From NCBI RefSeq assembly GCF_023715145.1, contig NZ_JAMBNP010000007.1, forward strand, positions 124,001 to 188,000: a DNA stretch of 64,000 nt. The letters run 5' to 3'. Made by a program: the position numbers and the translations under genes. Under the pieces are notes generated by a model. It saw only the letters and a list, made by a program, of their open reading frames with translations. It had not been told where the DNA came from and did no database searches. This document shows, one piece after another, positions 61,151 through 64,000 of this stretch (its first letter is position 1; every line of letters begins with the position of its first letter). This DNA comes from Paenibacillus glycanilyticus. GTDB taxonomy: Bacteria > Bacillota > Bacilli > Paenibacillales > Paenibacillaceae.

Positions 61151-62617
61151 TCAGGTTCCGCAGAATGTCCGGTACGGACGCGGCGAATCTTCCGGCAGCA
61201 AGGCGTAATCGGCCTGTTCTTCCGTGTAAGCGTAAGGATTCGAGAGCGCTGCGAGCAAATTGTCCAACACGCATAGATTCCCTTGCTCTGCCGCCTCCAG
61301 CGCTTCCTCTACCCGGTGATTGCGGGGAATGACGGCGGGATTGCTGCTTTTCATCAGCTTCAGAGTGTCCTCTTTGGACTCTTCCTGCCTGCCGAGTCTC
61401 GCCATCCACCGCTCCTGCCATTCCGCAAATTCCGGCGTCCCGAAGAGCACGGTATCCTCCGGTTTATCCATTGTTAAAGCCCGGAAGGTGTTTGTATAAT
61501 CCGCCTTGTTCCGCTGCATCAGCAGCATAAAAGCTTCAATCAGCGCCTCGTCCTCCGGCTCCTCGTTAAAGATGCCGAGCTTCTTCCGCATGCCTTGAAG
61601 CCAATGCTGATGGTACAGTTCACCGAAGTCGGACAAGGCGTCCTGAGCCAGCTCAATAGCTCCTTCTTCATCCTCGTCCATTAATGGCAGCAACGCTTCT
61701 GCCAAGCGCGCCAGATTCCATGAACCGATATATGGCTGATTGCCATACGCATACCGGCCCTCCCGGTCGATAGAGCTGAAGACCGTAGCCGGATCGTACG
61801 CATCCATAAAGGCGCATGGTCCGTAATCAATCGACTCGCCGCTTATCGCCATATTGTCCGTATTCATTACCCCGTGGATAAAACCAACCAGCTGCCACTT
61901 GGCAATCAGCGCTGCCTGGCGCTTGATTACTTCCCTCAGGAAGCTGACGTAACGGTTCTCTCCGTCCTGCAGATCAGGATAATGACGCTTGATCGTATAA
62001 TCCGCCAAAGCTTGAAGCTCCTCCAGCGTCCCCCACTGCGCGGCAAATTGGAAGGTGCCGACACGAATATGACTTGCGGCAATCCGGGTCAGGATCGCGC
62101 CGGGCAGCAGGCTTTCGCGCACAATCTCTTCACCGGTCGTCACGACCGCAAGGCTGCGGGTCGTCGGTATGCCCAGCGCATGCATCGCTTCGCTGATGAT
62201 ATATTCCCGAAGCATGGGGCCAAGCGCAGCACGGCCGTCTCCCCCGCGGGAATAAGGCGTCCTTCCGGAGCCTTTCAGCTGGATATCGAATCTCTCTGCC
62301 CGCGGAGTAATCTGCTCGCCAAGCAGCACGGCACGGCCATCTCCCAGCCTGTTGAAATAAGCGAATTGATGACCGGCGTAAGCTTGTGCAAGAGGCTCTG
62401 CCCCGTCCGGAACCTGGTTGCCTGCAAATACGTCTACGCCGTCACTTCCGCGCAGAGCCTCCGCATTGAGCCCTAGCTCTGCAGCAAGCGATTCATTTAA
62501 CTTGATTAACTTCGGGGCACGCACAGGAACTGGTTGTTGCTTCGTATATAATAAGTCCGGCAGATCAGCATAGCTGGTCTCGAGCTTCCATCCAACGATC
62601 GGTTTATTGTCCGTCAT
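61151..62617 (-). CDS. selO: SelO-family pseudokinase / protein adenylyltransferase
   Basis: About 488 residues; ATG 62617 has GGAG six bases upstream and is preferred to ATG 62629, which follows an A-rich run. Family motifs: [55 protein letters not shown] (nucleotide-binding part), [25 protein letters not shown] with metal-binding Asn and Asp. SelO proteins transfer AMP to proteins and link to redox stress; targets here are unknown. Confidence 0.92.
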   Translation of the reverse strand: MTDNKPIVGWKLETSYADLPDLLYTKQQPVPVRAPKLIKLNESLAAELGLNAEALRGSDGVDVFAGNQVPDGAEPLAQAYAGHQFAYFNRLGDGRAVLLGEQITPRAERFDIQLKGSGRTPYSRGGDGRAALGPMLREYIISEAMHALGIPTTRSLAVVTTGEEIVRESLLPGAILTRIAASHIRVGTFQFAAQWGTLEELQALADYTIKRHYPDLQDGENRYVSFLREVIKRQAALIAKWQLVGFIHGVMNTDNMAISGESIDYGPCAFMDAYDPATVFSSIDREGRYAYGNQPYIGSWNLARLAEALLPLMDEDEEGAIELAQDALSDFGELYHQHWLQGMRKKLGIFNEEPEDEALIEAFMLLMQRNKADYTNTFRALTMDKPEDTVLFGTPEFAEWQERWMARLGRQEESKEDTLKLMKSSNPAVIPRNHRVEEALEAAEQGNLCVLDNLLAALSNPYAYTEEQADYALLPEDSPRPYRTFCGT

Positions 62618-62669
62618 CTCATTCTCCATTTTCTTTTTTTCTTATTATACCCTACTCTCTCCCATAGTT

Positions 62670-62707
62670 AAAAAAAGTCCGCCAGCCATCATCGGCGAGC
62701 GGGCTTT
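62670..62707 (-). terminator. Terminator downstream of the tyrosine phosphatase pseudogene
   Basis: Minus strand AGCCCGC ... GCGGaCTTTTTTT with an inner CGCC/GGC pairing, six bases after the stop. Confidence 0.75.
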
Positions 62708-62712
62708 CTCCA

Positions 62713-63675
62713 TTATTCTGTATACATTGCTTTCAGTTTGGCGCGTTCCGCTTTGGTAATGCCCAGGCCTTTCTCAAGGAAAGCGTCGATCGAGCCGTAT
62801 TTCGCCTTCATCTCATCAATGGCAGCCCCCAGGAATTCCTTCTGCACGCCCATCAGAGCGGTAACCGCCGCAATGACATTCTCGTCCTGCACTTGCGCTT
62901 TTAAGGCTTCAATCGTTTTCTTGTTCGCTTCCGCGCGGTACACATTGCTCAGGAGGTAATCCTCCATAACCGTCTTCTCGTCTACGCCAAGCGCCAGGAG
63001 AATAATTGCGGAGCCAAGACCGGTGCGGTCTTTACCCGCCGTACAGTGCAAAAGCAAGCCGATATGGCTTGGATCATTAAGCAATTCCATCAGCTGCACA
63101 TAGAATTTCGGGCTGTCAACCATTTGCTTGTTGAAGCCGGCCATCATTTGAACCGCCGATGCCTCGTCCTTCATCTGACTGGAGGAGATCATGGAGGTCA
63201 AATCTGCCGTAGAGCCGGCGTTGCCCGCGTCGGTGCGAATGTTCTGAATGCCCGGGATAACAGGATCGGGCAGCGCTTTTACCTCCGCGTCGGTGCGGTA
63301 GTCCACATTGTCTTGATGCCCATCTCCTGAATCGTCTTCAGATCGGCTGCCGTTAAATGTCCAAGCTCTTCGCCGCGGAGCAGCTTGCCCCATTTTACGG
63401 TTTTGCCGTCTGTCGTTTTGTAACCGCCAAGGTCGCGGAAGTTAAAAGCGCCCTCCAGGTTGACCTTGCGTTCAGCGACGGTAACCGTTGCCCCGCTGCT
63501 TGTCTTTATGTAGAAATATACGCGGGAGCCCGGCTTCGGATCAGCCGATACGTAGCCGTTATAGCTCGCGTTAATGCGTTTCAGCTGCTTGCCGTTTTTC
63601 GCAATATTGTCCGGCGATGTGCTCCAGCGGTTTTTTGCGGCGCCAAGATCCGCATTGGAGCTCCACCGTAACCCG
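62713..63675 (-). pseudogene. Tyrosine-protein phosphatase, N-terminally truncated and frameshifted
   Basis: The downstream frame (62713 to about 63306) begins at VDYRTDAEVKALPDPVIPG and contains the active-site loop LLHCTAGKDRTGLG. The upstream frame (about 63306-63675) reads WSSNADLGAAKNRWST, then AERKVNLEGAFNFRDLGGYK and IQEMGIKT. Joining them needs one extra base near 63306-63311: IKT-x-VDYRTD is the expected family sequence. A signal peptide and first domain are missing because the upstream side is occupied by the divergent potassium transporter. Either decay or a sequencing error explains the shift; the truncation argues for decay. Confidence 0.75.
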
Positions 63676-63733
63676 CATATTTCGGCATCAATCCAACCAT
63701 ATTATGGCTATCCTGATCGATGGAGAGGATCTT

Positions 63734-64000
63734 ATGTTTATAAAATCAAAAGACTGGGTGGGAAGGCGTTCTCCAGCCCAAGTCATCACCGGCTACTATA
63801 TTCTGGCCGTGTTATTATCCATTCTTCTATTCAGTCTTCCCGCGGTCCATAAGCCGGGAGTGCGCGTCTCCTTCTTCGACACCGTCTTCACGGCCGTCAG
63901 CGTCGTGAGCGACACCGGTCTCAGCGTATTTAACGTGGCGGAAACCTACAGCGTGTTTGGATACTTCGTTATTATGATCGTCCTTCAATTCGGGGGGATC
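63734..64000 (+). CDS. KtrB/TrkH-family potassium uptake protein, N-terminal part (cut by window edge)
   Basis: 89 codons from ATG 63734 (GGAGAGGA upstream) to the window end. After MFIKSKDWVGRRSPAQVI comes a first membrane helix (TGYYILAVLLSILLFSLP), then VSFFDTVFTAVSVVSDTGLSVFNV, the first pore helix and selectivity-filter region (family T-x-T-G-L form, here SDTGLSV), then a second helix ending LQFGGI. It is a potassium channel-like subunit that works with a KtrA-type regulator. Confidence 0.9.
   Translation, partial: MFIKSKDWVGRRSPAQVITGYYILAVLLSILLFSLPAVHKPGVRVSFFDTVFTAVSVVSDTGLSVFNVAETYSVFGYFVIMIVLQFGGI

Noticed and set aside
62713..63393. Complete phosphatase starting near 63393
   Set aside because: The first 30 residues of that frame do not match the family, whereas the neighbouring frame carries the expected NFRDLGGYK sequence; the start is an artefact of a frameshift.

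Overview
The window reads as chromosomal DNA of a Paenibacillus-like member of the Bacillales. The main signs are YesM/YesN-type two-component pairs beside sugar ABC transporters, SLH-anchored surface proteins, large modular secreted glycosidases, strong AGGAGG ribosome sites with frequent GTG and TTG starts, and many intrinsic terminators. I see no rRNA, tRNA, CRISPR array, prophage or intact insertion sequence. Organism assignment is inference from gene content.

Layout. 1-1.5 kb: end of a Fur-controlled siderophore uptake locus (binding protein, then permease cut by the window edge). 1.6-7 kb: an arabinose-oligosaccharide-like locus (GH43, two permeases, binding protein) facing a GntR/LacI-type (AraR-like) repressor gene, with a perfect 18-bp palindrome and a cre-like site between them. 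7.3-8.1 kb: a TIM-barrel sugar isomerase. 8.2-24 kb: a beta-glycan (probably mannan-type) locus: a 1875-residue SLH-anchored GH5 enzyme, two permeases, a binding lipoprotein, a YesN/YesM pair, and divergently a secreted 927-residue GH5 enzyme sharing the same binding modules. Arrays of hairpin-forming repeats flank the two-component genes. 24-29 kb: small membrane proteins, a DUF975 protein, an ECF sigma factor with its DUF4179 partner, a rhodanese and a LysR regulator. 28.9-37 kb: xylFGH plus the xylose-sensing trio XylFII/LytS/YesN, all on one strand.

37-43 kb: a chimeric pseudogene, a P450-TetR pair with a palindromic operator, a VOC protein, an AraC regulator, a Gfo/Idh/MocA dehydrogenase and an aldo/keto reductase. 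43-46.5 kb: a 1143-residue SLH surface protein. 46.6-50 kb: a decayed phosphotransferase gene, an aldo/keto reductase, a PadR-DUF2812 pair and a Fur-box-preceded FhuF-like gene. 50.1-51.8 kb: a DJ-1/PfpI gene behind a clear ZTP (pfl) riboswitch with an intrinsic terminator, and a divergent GH25 lysozyme. 51.8-56.8 kb: glutathione peroxidase, a three-gene ABC-2 exporter and a YVTN beta-propeller protein. 56.9-64 kb: a ROK regulator lacking the family zinc ligands, facing a two-gene chromate transporter with two matching inverted repeats between them, then a tandem SRPBCC protein, an ABM monooxygenase with a small HTH regulator, SelO, a truncated and frameshifted tyrosine phosphatase pseudogene, and the start of a KtrB/TrkH potassium transporter.

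Most of the window is devoted to sensing, importing and breaking down plant polysaccharide sugars, with cre-like sites suggesting CcpA control. The most notable finds are the ZTP riboswitch in front of a DJ-1/PfpI gene, the two repeat arrays sharing an ATGCTTTCGATG core (one forming the probable leader of a GH5 gene with covarying hairpins), and the zinc-less ROK regulator facing chromate transport genes.
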